A stretch of DNA of 64,000 bases from Pseudomonas sp. C1C7 (GTDB taxonomy: Bacteria > Pseudomonadota > Gammaproteobacteria > Pseudomonadales > Pseudomonadaceae), in the NCBI RefSeq assembly GCF_013359595.1, contig NZ_JABFMP010000020.1:1-64000 (forward strand). The letters are read 5' to 3'. Each line of letters opens with the position of its first letter. Positions within the stretch are counted from its first letter, which is position 1. Position numbers and translations under genes: made by a program. Shown piece by piece: positions 33,680-42,846 of the stretch. Under the pieces are notes generated by a model, which was not told where the DNA came from, made no database searches, and saw only the letters and a list, made by a program, of their open reading frames with translations.

Positions 33680-33711
33680 CTTTGGGTTGAGTGCAAAAGA
33701 CCTCTGAGCGG

Positions 33712-34167
33712 CTACCGGCGCAATTTTCCAAACGGAGCGGTGGTGTCAATGTATCGCATGGCCGACTTCACGTTCCGCCAGCCTACATAGTCCATCAGTT
33801 GCTTGGTGCTCCAGTGGTCATTGTTCGCCCAGGTCGCAAATCCACGGCGCAATGAATGTCCGGTATAGGGAGCGCCATCCAGACTGCTGCAAGCAAACGC
33901 CTCGCGCAGCACATAGGTCACGCCATCGGGCTTGAGGCCTTGGGGACTGATTTCCCCCCACTGGTTGATGGGACGAAATACCGGCCCCTCCAGCAGTTCG
34001 CTGATCGACAGCCAGTCCTCGTAGGCTTGCACCGGACACAAACGCTTCAATGCCGGCAACACGACCACTTGCCCTCGATTTTCTCGATCAGTTTTGCTGC
34101 TGCTCAGAAACACATCCAACTGATTTCCACTGCGTAGCGTATTGTGCTCGATCCGCAGTCGACACAT
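33712..34167 (-). pseudogene. Tyrosine recombinase, C-terminal fragment
   Basis: About 150 residues of a tyrosine-recombinase catalytic domain. Seen are SSSKTDRENRGQVVVLPA, the His-x-x-Arg box GHSLRRGFATWANN, and VGWRNVKSAMRYID with the probable nucleophile Tyr. The first catalytic Arg and the whole N-terminus are missing. Its upstream side runs directly into a kfrA fragment in another frame. It is a deletion remnant of the island's recombination module. Confidence 0.8.
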
Positions 34168-34199
34168 TGGGTCAACGGGTGTAGCGGCTCGATAACATC

Positions 34200-34418
34200 G
34201 GTCGTTTTATGACCATTTTCACTGAAAATACAGAAGCGCTCACACACGACAGGTTCATTCAAACCTGCTCGGATGAACCACTCTCCACAGCGAAGAAAGG
34301 CTTGCGAGACGTCACTGGGCAGTTCCGGCAAACGACTCTCACCGCCGAGGCGCTGCGCCAAGCGCGCCCACCATAGATCGAGGAGGCCGCCAACCCGCGC
34401 CGGGCTGCCCCGCCCTAG
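34200..34418 (-). pseudogene. kfrA fragment
   Basis: Translation gives LGRGSPARVGGLLDLWWARL and LPELPSDVSQAFLRCGEWF, matching residues about 33-85 of the KfrA-type protein encoded at 10092-10949 (LGRGSPARVGSLLDDWW, LPELPGQVAQAF). The start codon side is cut at 34418 and the coiled coil is missing. This is a second, broken copy of the same gene family at the far end of the island. Confidence 0.8.
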
Positions 34419-34464
34419 GTGATCATTAGAAATGAGAGCGGTGTCATTAGAAATGAGAACGCCC

Positions 34465-34600
34465 CCCGCACTGACAGAAATTTTGGGCTATTTGCCCATT
34501 TTTTCAGCGGTCTAAAATCCAAAAAACAGAACACGTGGATTTTTGGTCGCCTCAGGACAGAATTCATGCAATTTCCGTCGGGCGCACCGCAAAAGATTTG
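34465..34600. repeat. Island terminal block, copy C
   Basis: Opens with CCCGCACTGACA, then TTTGGGCTATTTGCCCATTT, and later GGTCGCCTCAGGACAGAATT and CATGCAATTTCCGTCGG, the same modules and orientation as copy A. Together A and C enclose about 24.6 kb. Just before it, ATTAGAAATGAGA occurs twice in tandem (34427 and 34447). The remainder of 34419-34747 has no gene. Confidence 0.75.
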
Positions 34601-34747
34601 CAGTTGATCGTCTGTATCCCAATCCGACTGATACCTGGGACCCTTTCCCACTTTTTATGACGGGCAAACATCAGTGCAAATCTGGACCCGGTGTTGACCG
34701 AATATATCAAAAGGTGGATCGTATTTTTTTGCTCCCGGGATCTTACA

Positions 34748-35179
34748 ATGTCTGAGCATCGCGATACCTCACTTCGTGAGCTGCAAATGCTCGAACAGGC
34801 AAAGAAAACCATCCTCGACAGTGGTGATTTTCTTCCTCAGGACCAAATCTGTAATCGGCTTGGCGTATCTGATATGGCGCTGACAACGGTTTTAGCTGAG
34901 TTGGAAGCTGGAGGACACATTTTTTCAATTGAGCACGCAGGCTACTCCTTATTTCCAACCTATGTATTCGAGGTCGGCATTGGGCACGGGCCGGTACTTC
35001 ACCTGAAGGCAATACTCGATGTGCTAAGAACGAAGAAACATGGGTGGGGAATCGCATTTTGGTTCGCTTCTAGCAATCCATACATTGGAGGGTGTCGACC
35101 GCAGGACATTCTTTTATTCGATGCCAGCAAGCTAGTGCTCGCAGCCTTGGATGAGGTGTCAGGAATTACTCATGGATAG
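34748..35179 (+). CDS. Hypothetical protein with helix-turn-helix and ParS/MbcA-like C-terminus
   Basis: A 143-residue protein. The N-terminal half looks like a helix-turn-helix (FLPQDQICNRLGVSDMALTT VLAELEAGGHI region). The C-terminal end, SNPYIGGCRPQDILLFDASK, resembles the toxin-binding part of Xre/MbcA/ParS antitoxins, where a G-x-x-P-x-x-L/LL pattern is typical. No toxin gene is next to it. ATG 34748 is chosen over an upstream start at 34691 because the similarity begins after it; the ribosome-binding site is weak. Function not known. Confidence 0.6.
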   Translation: MSEHRDTSLRELQMLEQAKKTILDSGDFLPQDQICNRLGVSDMALTTVLAELEAGGHIFSIEHAGYSLFPTYVFEVGIGHGPVLHLKAILDVLRTKKHGWGIAFWFASSNPYIGGCRPQDILLFDASKLVLAALDEVSGITHG

Positions 35180-35726
35180 ACTATATGGGATTGTCGCCAT
35201 AGCCGATTGCCATCCGTCCCGGAACGTGACATTTCTGGGGCGAGGAGTTTTTCTCATTTAGCATTCCCTCCTACCCTTCTCTTTCTTCCTTTAGGCGCAA
35301 TTAGGTGCAAGCCGCTTTCCCATGCTTGGTGATCACTAAGGACTTGGGGGGCTTGGCGGCCCGGCGAGTCTGCCTATCGGCTCGTGCGCTGAACCCAACT
35401 GCAGAGCGAGATCAAGAAAACGCTTCGACGCTTTTTCGGATCTAGCAGACAGTCTCCGCTGGGCCTCTGTTTCAAATTGAACCTTCATGGCCCATTTCGA
35501 TGTTTTAGCCTTCCGCCTACCTTTCATTACCATCCCCTCACGCGCTTGACGAGAAACGCCTTTCTGTCGCACTGGTCACAAGCACCTACTTCCCTCCTCC
35601 ATCCGTGTAAAAGAAGAGCAGCAGATAGCTGATTCAGCGGAAAGATGGACCATAGCTTTCAACGGAGGCAGACCGTTCGCTCAACTGGAGCGAGTTAACA
35701 TGGCCTCGTAATGGATAAGACTTACA
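35180..35726. other. Intergenic region, no convincing gene
   Basis: About 550 bases between the HTH protein and the helicase stop. A 65-78 codon basic open frame on the minus strand (35336-35572) is possible but has no family and no good start. Confidence 0.45.
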
Positions 35727-37112
35727 TCAAAAAACGGCCAGCAGTTGCTGGCGATAATTTTTCGAAAAGCTTATTTGAAAATTCGATGCAGAGGAAAAAT
35801 CGACCTGCGGAATCAATTTATGCTCTTTAGCGGTAGGTGGTGAACTTACCGCGTTGCCAGTGAGGGTGTTCGAAGAGCACTCCCTCTCGCCTTCGATTAA
35901 ACAATGCTCAGGTGCGGGTGCACTTACGTTGATCACAACAGCCAAATCTTCCGGCAGGTCATCGGCGATACGCTGAGAGAACCGCTTCAGTGTCGGCTCC
36001 GCCAATACGAACAACCAAGCCTGATCGTCAATCTCGCCCATACGTCGAAGAACTCTTCCCAGCACCTGACGGTAATGCAATTCAGTACGAATTCGACTGA
36101 GATAGCAGCAAACCTGAAGCCGAGGAATATCAGTCCCCTCGCTGATCATGCCCACCGCAACAATCCAACGGCAGTCGCTGTTTTTGAACCCGTTAATAAC
36201 CTGTTGCGCATCCGGAGTTCTGGTGGTTACGACCTGGAAGCTTTCGCCCTTGTCCTTGAGTGCCATGGCGACTTGGTGAGCATGCTCAATATTCGTGGCA
36301 ACAACCAATCCCGCGGCATTCGGTTTAAGCAGTCGCATTTCATCGAGTTTTTTGCTCCCCAAATTGAGCAACTGGTTGAGCGCGTCCTCATGACAAATCA
36401 GATCCTCGTACGAGACAGGAGACTCACGCAGTAACCTAGCGATACTGGGAAAATGCTTGACGGTACTGTCGTTCGCAGAATCTTCTTTGAGCCTCAGCAT
36501 CTGGTTATCAAGCAGAACGATGCGAGGTGACCTACAAACCCCATCGGAAATGGCTTCTTTAAGGCCGTAGCAATAGTCGCAAATCAACCGACCTTCCGGG
36601 TTGGAGTAACGAGCCAGAGCAATGCCTCTGTCATCGGAACGCCACGGTGTACCCGATAGAGCCAATGTAAAGGCGGCACGGTCCTGCATTTTCAATAGAA
36701 TCTGTTGTCCCCAAGCGTTGCTCAAAAGCGGATCGTATCCGGAGCAGTGATGGATCTCGTCGAACACCGCGAACACGCGGTAGTCATCGAAAAGCTTCCA
36801 GAAGGAGTCATCCTGGTGTTCCATAGCTTGATAGGTACTTGCGGCTCCAACGGCACCGATAAGTCCATCTAGGCGCCTACCCAATACCGCTGTGAAGGTC
36901 GAGCGAAAGCCGTCGACGACTTGGCATGAGGGTGCAAAGCAGAGTACGAGATCAATTTTTCCCTGCTCCAACAGTTGTCGAGCCAACTCTGCGGCCATTC
37001 GAGTTTTCCCCGCTCCGGGCGTGGCCTGGCAGAAGAAGTGCGGTGTGGTTCTGTAGTGCTCAAGCGCAATTTTTATGCATTGGCTCTGCCATTTTCTCGG
37101 CGATGCTTTCAT
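35727..37112 (-). CDS. SF2 (DEAD/DEAH-type) helicase
   Basis: A 461-residue superfamily-2 ATPase of the restriction-helicase type. Walker A is ATPGAGKT (30-37), the DEIH box is at 118-121, motif III is LSGTPWRSDD, and motif VI is RQVLGRVLRRMG near residue 353. The last 80 residues have no recognised domain. Its ATG overlaps the stop of the upstream 193-residue protein as ATGA, so the two are translationally coupled. An XRE regulator is divergent from the pair. Helicases paired with a small partner occur in several anti-phage systems, but this pair does not match one that can be named with confidence. Confidence 0.85.
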   Translation of the reverse strand: MKASPRKWQSQCIKIALEHYRTTPHFFCQATPGAGKTRMAAELARQLLEQGKIDLVLCFAPSCQVVDGFRSTFTAVLGRRLDGLIGAVGAASTYQAMEHQDDSFWKLFDDYRVFAVFDEIHHCSGYDPLLSNAWGQQILLKMQDRAAFTLALSGTPWRSDDRGIALARYSNPEGRLICDYCYGLKEAISDGVCRSPRIVLLDNQMLRLKEDSANDSTVKHFPSIARLLRESPVSYEDLICHEDALNQLLNLGSKKLDEMRLLKPNAAGLVVATNIEHAHQVAMALKDKGESFQVVTTRTPDAQQVINGFKNSDCRWIVAVGMISEGTDIPRLQVCCYLSRIRTELHYRQVLGRVLRRMGEIDDQAWLFVLAEPTLKRFSQRIADDLPEDLAVVINVSAPAPEHCLIEGERECSSNTLTGNAVSSPPTAKEHKLIPQVDFSSASNFQISFSKNYRQQLLAVF

Positions 37113-37690
37113 CGTGTTGACATGACTGATTTAAGCGTCTTTTCGACCGCGCGTAGATGTCCCAGAAGACGAGAGCTGCGATCGCGTGCCTCCAAATACT
37201 CAGCTTCAACTTGATCTTTCAGATGCGGCATTTCGTCGAGCAATTGCTTATAGCGCTCCGCCTCTCCCATGGAAGAAAGAAAGTCGAGCCGAATCTCTTT
37301 GTGTATCGACTCCAAGTGTTCGATCACACCAAGTGCTGGCCGCTCTGGATCAATGGCTTGTAAAGGCAGATGGGGCGGCTTACTCACTTGTTTAGCACTG
37401 CTCTCGTACCCATTTTCGATGAGTTCCACGTGCAGGTTCGCCGGAATACTCTGCCAATGATAGATCTGACCCCGCTTTTGTCGTTTTTCATCCTGAATGA
37501 CCCACCCAGTACGCAGCATGCGTCGGATTTGTTCATAGACATACCGCCGCAAGTCGCTGCTGTTAAAGCTCATACCCGTCAGGTGAGTAGCGTAGGCGTC
37601 ACGTAGATCCTGGGTCGTAAACTGGCGTAGATGTCCCTGCTGAAACAGGTCGTAAATCCGCCTGTCGAGGATGAATGAATCGGGTTTCAT
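37109..37690 (-). CDS. Hypothetical winged-helix-like protein coupled to the helicase
   Basis: A 193-residue protein, not assigned to a named family. The first 100 residues look like a winged helix (DSFILDRRIYDLFQQGHLRQ, FNSSDLRRYVYEQIRRMLRT, GWVIQDEKRQKRGQIYHW with a wing-like end). The second half is a charged helical coiled coil (MGEAERYKQLLDEMPHLKDQ, VEAEYLEARDRSSRLLGHLR). It is the first gene of the two-gene operon with the helicase. A target-recognition or control subunit is the natural guess. Confidence 0.7.
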   Translation of the reverse strand: MKPDSFILDRRIYDLFQQGHLRQFTTQDLRDAYATHLTGMSFNSSDLRRYVYEQIRRMLRTGWVIQDEKRQKRGQIYHWQSIPANLHVELIENGYESSAKQVSKPPHLPLQAIDPERPALGVIEHLESIHKEIRLDFLSSMGEAERYKQLLDEMPHLKDQVEAEYLEARDRSSRLLGHLRAVEKTLKSVMSTR

Positions 37691-37802
37691 GCAGGCACCT
37701 GGGAGGAAAATTCGCGGAACGAACAAAAATGCGGATTATAATCCGTGGTTGATTCATCCGCAAACGCACGATAGTGCCGCCTCAGTGGGAACCGAGGCGG
37801 TT

Positions 37803-38057
37803 ATGCATCAGCTTGCGAAGGTATTGGGCGAGAGAATACGGACACAAAGGAAGGCCAAAGGATTTTCCCAAGATGCCTTGGCGCTTTCTTGCGGTGTCGA
37901 TCGCAGCTACATGGGACGGATTGAGCGCGGTGAGGTGAACATCACAGTGGAAAAGCTATATCGCATAGCCACCGTAATGGAATGCGAGCCGCAATTTCTC
38001 TTGCCTGCAGCATTGTCTCTTCACGACTTGGCTTCTGATTTGGAGGCACGCGACTGA
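37803..38057 (+). CDS. XRE family transcriptional regulator
   Basis: An 84-residue protein made mostly of one Cro/CI-type helix-turn-helix (LGERIRTQRKAKGFSQDALA, CGVDRSYMGRIERGEVNITV, EKLYRIATVMECEP). It is divergent from the wHTH/helicase operon with 112 bases between starts and probably controls it, in the manner of C-proteins of restriction-modification systems. ATG 37803 starts at the domain edge; the longer frame from 37671 overlaps the divergent gene. Confidence 0.87.
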   Translation: MHQLAKVLGERIRTQRKAKGFSQDALALSCGVDRSYMGRIERGEVNITVEKLYRIATVMECEPQFLLPAALSLHDLASDLEARD

Positions 38058-38239
38058 GCCAACCAGCAGGCGACCCAATCGGCTTTCGTATCCGATGGAT
38101 TGTCCCTAGTGACAGAACTGTTCCCTGCCCCTACAGTTCGAAATGATCCATGAGGAATCGATCGAACAATCTATGCGCTTTCTCGCGATATAGATGTGCT
38201 TGATACTAAATGGCAAAGATCCAACCATGAAGGTACGCC

Positions 38240-38689
38240 ATGTTTGCCGAAGCACTGCACGAAGATGTTTATCGTTCTTTCCGGGACCGTTTGTCAGTGC
38301 TTCTGGAAATTCCCATCGATGCGTCAGATTCGGATATCCATGAGCTGATCGATGCAGGCTTTACAGCAAATCGGATCACGCTATTCTGCGAGCTTGGCAG
38401 AATTTCTCATGGACAACGCGACCAAATTATAGCGCTAAAAACACTCAATTCCAGGTTGGCGCTTGATCAGAAACTGACCGTGGATGAGAGTGATCGCCTA
38501 TTCAGACATGCCTATATCGTGGCGATGACGGAAACTCTATTCGGGAGTAATGACAAAGCGCGCTCTTGGCTCTCTAAACCCAAGAGTCGTTTTTCAGGTA
38601 AAACCCCGGTCGCAATGCTCTCATCCACTTCAGGTTTCCGTCAGGTCGAGGAACTGCTAATTCAGATCTCTGAAGGCATTGCCTTTTGA
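38240..38689 (+). CDS. Xre/MbcA/ParS-type antitoxin, orphan
   Basis: A 149-residue protein. The N-terminal part is helical. The C-terminal 70 residues show the ParS/MbcA toxin-binding pattern: AMTETLFGSNDKARSWLSKP, then FSGKTPVAMLSSTSGFRQVE. Partners of this family are RES-domain NAD-degrading toxins encoded directly downstream. Here no RES gene follows in 38690-38938. AAGGT lies before the ATG. Either the toxin gene was lost or this is a regulator in its own right. Confidence 0.75.
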   Translation: MFAEALHEDVYRSFRDRLSVLLEIPIDASDSDIHELIDAGFTANRITLFCELGRISHGQRDQIIALKTLNSRLALDQKLTVDESDRLFRHAYIVAMTETLFGSNDKARSWLSKPKSRFSGKTPVAMLSSTSGFRQVEELLIQISEGIAF

Positions 38690-38938
38690 TCCAGACGTTT
38701 AAACGGCGCTAGGAAACGGCTGTACTCAGCATCCTCACCAATCTTCAGTTGAAGAGCAAAAAATAGAGCCAAGTGCACCTATATCCTGCTTACATACCTG
38801 TACTTCCATCCGGCCAGCCTGCAGAACATAGCGCTTGGTTGGAAAGTGACCTAATAGAAATCGAGCGTTTTGTCTAACGCATAAAACTTCACACCTATTG
38901 GCAAACTTGGATGACGCTCGATTTCAGTTCCAGACAAC

Positions 38939-39310
38939 TTATCGAGCTTGGACAGCATCTTCGCGCAGGAGCTTCTTTTCCCGGGTCAGTAAAACCTGCA
39001 TCACAGTTCTCGAGAGGCGATCGATCTGAGATAGCCGGGCAAAGTCACCAAAGAACTTTGTCGCAACAACGTCGCCGTGTGCTCTGTTCTGCTTGATGGC
39101 AGTATCAAAGACAAAAAACGCCCTCTGGCCTTCGTGTTGAACAGAACGAGCGGAAGCAGCTTTGAACATCGCGACTCCCAGCGGCGTTTCCCCTTTTTTT
39201 GGCTTCAGTGTCCATTGTTTACACTTGGCCATGACCGCGTCCAAGTCATTTTCCGAAAAGCCCATGCGAGTAACGGACAGGCCCTGCGTAAATGCATTTT
39301 CTTCTGCCAT
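38939..39310 (-). CDS. Hypothetical protein
   Basis: A 123-residue protein counted from ATG 39310 (MAEENAFTQGLSVTRMGFSE), not recognised. The sequence is mixed alpha/beta and basic near the end (LLTREKKLLREDAVQAR). An upstream GTG at 39418 would add 36 residues. Coding is supported by plausible amino-acid composition only, with no clear ribosome-binding site. It is the last gene before the core region resumes. Confidence 0.45.
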   Translation of the reverse strand: MAEENAFTQGLSVTRMGFSENDLDAVMAKCKQWTLKPKKGETPLGVAMFKAASARSVQHEGQRAFFVFDTAIKQNRAHGDVVATKFFGDFARLSQIDRLSRTVMQVLLTREKKLLREDAVQAR

Positions 39311-39696
39311 GTGGGAGAGGCGTTGAGTCAAACGAAAGACAATGCCCAGCGAAAGCTGGCTAGCCACAAGGAATGTCAGCTGTCGAGTTCTGGCTGAGCC
39401 TTGGTACTCGACCAGCACGCAAAGTTGAAATGATCAGCCGAAACCGATCGAGCCAATGGGAAGCCAGCCACTCAAGAAAAAATTAGGAAAAATGCCTGGA
39501 ATCAAGATTTTCTGAGGAAGCTGAAGAAAAAATTGTGGCAAGCACAAGCAGTTAAGGATTTGCGCGATGAACAGGGATGCGCCTGGTCGCAACTGCCCAT
39601 GCGGATTTCAACTTCCCTTTGCAAAGACCGGCCAGGGTCCAGCAACCATATGAACTACTTAATGGCGGCTTTGAGACAGGCTTGGTGACCTCTGGT

Positions 39697-40593
39697 CTAC
39701 TCGAGAAGCACTTTCGACAATTCACGCACATATCCGCCGACGACCCTGGCGGCCCTGGACAGTGGATGCTGGTGGGTGAACGCCAGGGCAATCGTGCGTT
39801 TGATCTGCGGCTTATCGATTCGCACTGCATCCAGCAGCCCGCGCTCGACATCATCCTGTACCGCCAGAAAAGGCAGGATAGTGAAGGCCCCGCCAGCTGC
39901 CGCCACGTCTTTCATTGCATTGAGCGTATCGACTTCGATCGCCACGTTCAGCGACAGTTGCTGTTTGCGAGCCAACTGATCCAGGGTGGTTCGCAACCCG
40001 TTGGGGCGCGAGGGCAGGATCAACGGATACTCCGGCAACACAGCGAACTCGATTGACTGCCCAAGCCCGCCCAGGGTTGCGGCCTTACCCACCAGGTACG
40101 TATCAACGACCCCCAATGTTTCTTCGTCCCGAGCGTTGGAGATGCCGTACCGGTTCACAACAATCAGGTCCAGGGTACCGGCTGCCAGTTGTTCATCGAG
40201 GTCACCACTGAAGCCTTCGACCACATGCAGGCGTACCCCAGGGGCATGGGTTTGCAGCTTAGTGAACAGCATCGGCAGCAACCTTCGCGACATCGACGGC
40301 AAGATACCGATGTGGACTGTCCCAGCCGGTACCCCGGAGGATTCCCTAACCAGGGTTTCCAGGCGCTCGGCCTGGGAAAGCAGCAAGCGAATCTCCGGCA
40401 GTACGAGCCGTCCAAAATCAGAGACAACCAGGCCACGCCCGGTACGCTCGAATATCTGATCCCCCCACTCCGCCTCCAGTTGCGCCAGTTGCCGACTAAC
40501 CAGTGATTGAGCCGTGCCCAGGGCGACCGCCGTTCGGGAAATAGACCCGAGTTCGTCCATCAGCAGCACGCTTTGTAGCTGTTTCAAATTCAT
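39697..40593 (-). CDS. LysR family transcriptional regulator
   Basis: A 298-residue LysR regulator: N-terminal HTH (LKQLQSVLLMDELGSISRTA, LGTAQSLVSRQLAQLEAEWG), then the effector domain (GTVHIGILPSMSRRLLPMLF). It is divergent from the acyl-CoA synthetase operon with 162 bases between starts and is the probable regulator of that operon. The inducer is unknown. Confidence 0.88.
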   Translation of the reverse strand: MNLKQLQSVLLMDELGSISRTAVALGTAQSLVSRQLAQLEAEWGDQIFERTGRGLVVSDFGRLVLPEIRLLLSQAERLETLVRESSGVPAGTVHIGILPSMSRRLLPMLFTKLQTHAPGVRLHVVEGFSGDLDEQLAAGTLDLIVVNRYGISNARDEETLGVVDTYLVGKAATLGGLGQSIEFAVLPEYPLILPSRPNGLRTTLDQLARKQQLSLNVAIEVDTLNAMKDVAAAGGAFTILPFLAVQDDVERGLLDAVRIDKPQIKRTIALAFTHQHPLSRAARVVGGYVRELSKVLLE

Positions 40594-40755
40594 CTCGGCT
40601 TGTCCGCGTCGCTCTCTTCCAATGGTCGGAACATAAACGACAGCCAGGCTTCAAGCCATCACTTTTTGATGTATCTGATATCGCCTTCATGACACTTCCG
40701 GATGGCCTGGTCGCTCCCTAGACTCGCATCAGACCTGAAGCCACCGAGAGCCATC

Positions 40756-42846
40756 ATGGCCCATAACAATAAAATTAGTCCGACAGCGTTATCGCTTTTC
40801 GACCCGTCCAGCGTTGCCGTCATTGGCGCATCCGAAGATCCGAACAAAGTCGGCGGACGCCCCATTCACTACATGCTCAAGTTTGGTTATTCCGGCTCGA
40901 TCCTGCCGATCAATCCCAAGCGCGAATCGGTTCAGGGCTTGCGTTGCTATCCGAACCTGGATGCGTTGGACATCGTTCCCGACGCCGCCATCATTGCGGT
41001 CTCGGGACAGGCGGCGGTGGAAGCGATCAAGGCATGCGCCCTGTCGGGTGTAAAAACCGCCGTGGTCATGGCCTCGGGCTTTGCCGAGACCGGCGATAGC
41101 GGCCGTCAGTTGCAGAATGAACTGATGGACTTCGCCCGTCGCCACGGCATGCGGCTCATTGGTCCCAATGCCCAAGGGTTTGCCAACTTTGCCAACGGCG
41201 CGGTGTTGAACTTCAGCACCATGTTCATGGAAGTGACACCTGCGGATGGCCCTATTGCCATTGTCAGCCAGAGCGGTGCGGCAAGCGTCATGCCCTATGC
41301 GATGTTGCGTGAACAGGGTTATGGCGTTCGCTACCTGGCAGCGACCGGCAACGACGCGGATCTGGGCGTGTCGGAGCTGACGCGAATACTGATGGACGAC
41401 CCGCAGGTTCGACTGATTCTGGTCTACGTGGAATCCGTTTCGAATCCTCAGCTGCTTGCCGAGGCGGCAGCCATTGCCCGGCAAAACGGCTGCCGCATCG
41501 TGCTGCTCAAAGGTGGCGTGAGTCACAAGGGCGCTGCCGCTGCCGCGTCGCACACCGGGGCCATGGTCGGCGCGGATGGCGCCCTCGATGCGTTTCTCGA
41601 CAAACATGGCATCTGGCGTGCCCACGATATTCACCAACTGGTCAACGCAGCGCCGCTGTACCTCAGTGGTTTCGCTCCGGGCACTGGCCGCACCGTGGTC
41701 ATGAGCCACAGCGGCGCCGTGGGTGTGCTGTGCGCCGATGCCGCCGAACGTGTCGGGCTGCCATTGACCGAGCTGGCACCCACAACCCTGGAGCGCTTGA
41801 AAGGTTTGATCCCCGACTTTGCCAGCGCCGCCAATCCGCTGGACCTCACCGCCGCCCTGCTCGGCAACGGCGGCATGTTTCCTGCCGTTCTCGATGTGTT
41901 GGGACAGGACCCTGAAGCCGACATGTTTCTCATCGGCATCCCCGTGGCCGGCCCAGGCTACGACGTGCCGGGGTTGGCTCAAACCACCGCGCGATTCATG
42001 CATCACACCGGCAAACCGGTGGTGATGACGGCGCCGCAAGCGGATGTCCGGGCGCACTTCCAGCAGGCCGGCATTCCAGCCTTTCGCAACGAAAGCGAAG
42101 CGGTATCGGCGCTTCGTCAGTACGCCCGGCATTGCCAATGGCAAGGTTCAGAATTACCTGCTGCCAAGGCATCCACCGTTAGTGCATACGCCGGCTTGCT
42201 AGATGAGGCAGACAGCCTGGCCCTGTTGGCAGACGCCGGGGTCCCGGTCGTCGAGCACCGTGTTTGCCATGAAGCCGACAGTGCGGCGCGGATCGCCACT
42301 GAGTTCGGCGGACGCATCGTCGTCAAGGGTTGTGCGGCGCAGGTGCCACACAAGAGCGAGCACGGCCTGGTCCACCTCAACCTCGGCGATCCGCAAGCGG
42401 TGCATGACGCGGCGCAGCGCTGCCTGGGCGCCCTGGACTCACTGGGTGTGCCTCACGGTCGGCTGATCGTCGCGCGCTCGGTCAAAGGCCTGCATGAATT
42501 CATGCTCGGTGTCGTCGTCGATCCGTTGTTCGGCCCGTTGGTGGTCATCGGTGAAGGCGGAACCCTGGTCGAGATTCGCAAGGACACCGTGTCGTTACTC
42601 GCCCCTTTCACTACAGCGCAAGCAATGCAAGCGATCGAACGGCTACGTATTGCCCCGGTGCTCAAGGGCGCACGCGGCCAACCACCACTCGACGCCCATG
42701 GCCTCGCCCGGGCAGCGGTGGCGTTGGGTGATTTTGCCCTGCAACACCAGACGAACTTGCTGAGCGTCGACATCAACCCGGTCATGGTCATGGCCGAAGG
42801 CGTGGTCGCTGTCGACGCGGTTATCCAATACAAGGAGGCACCATGA
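40756..42846 (+). CDS. NDP-forming acyl-CoA synthetase (acetate-CoA ligase family)
   Basis: A 696-residue single-chain acyl-CoA synthetase of the ADP-forming superfamily. Domains in order: CoA-binding Rossmann domain (VAVIGASEDPNKVGGRPIHY), succinyl-CoA-ligase-like domains with the probable phosphohistidine His266 in AAASHTGAMVGADG, and a C-terminal ATP-grasp domain (GRIVVKGCAAQVPHKSEHGL, VVIGEGGTLVEI). It forms acyl-CoA from an acid, CoA and ATP. In Sphingobium the feruloyl-CoA synthetase FerA is of this type, and the next genes (crotonase, aldehyde dehydrogenase) would fit a side-chain-shortening pathway, though the substrate is inferred. It overlaps the next gene by ATGA. Confidence 0.87.
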   Translation: MAHNNKISPTALSLFDPSSVAVIGASEDPNKVGGRPIHYMLKFGYSGSILPINPKRESVQGLRCYPNLDALDIVPDAAIIAVSGQAAVEAIKACALSGVKTAVVMASGFAETGDSGRQLQNELMDFARRHGMRLIGPNAQGFANFANGAVLNFSTMFMEVTPADGPIAIVSQSGAASVMPYAMLREQGYGVRYLAATGNDADLGVSELTRILMDDPQVRLILVYVESVSNPQLLAEAAAIARQNGCRIVLLKGGVSHKGAAAAASHTGAMVGADGALDAFLDKHGIWRAHDIHQLVNAAPLYLSGFAPGTGRTVVMSHSGAVGVLCADAAERVGLPLTELAPTTLERLKGLIPDFASAANPLDLTAALLGNGGMFPAVLDVLGQDPEADMFLIGIPVAGPGYDVPGLAQTTARFMHHTGKPVVMTAPQADVRAHFQQAGIPAFRNESEAVSALRQYARHCQWQGSELPAAKASTVSAYAGLLDEADSLALLADAGVPVVEHRVCHEADSAARIATEFGGRIVVKGCAAQVPHKSEHGLVHLNLGDPQAVHDAAQRCLGALDSLGVPHGRLIVARSVKGLHEFMLGVVVDPLFGPLVVIGEGGTLVEIRKDTVSLLAPFTTAQAMQAIERLRIAPVLKGARGQPPLDAHGLARAAVALGDFALQHQTNLLSVDINPVMVMAEGVVAVDAVIQYKEAP

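Noticed and set aside
35336..35572. Small basic minus-strand protein (up to 78 residues)
   Set aside because: Only composition speaks for it; ends in a low-complexity Pro/Ser tail and has no clear start. Left as intergenic.
40789..42144. 451-codon minus-strand frame opposite the acyl-CoA synthetase
   Set aside because: Antisense shadow of the synthetase; the plus-strand protein has all family motifs.
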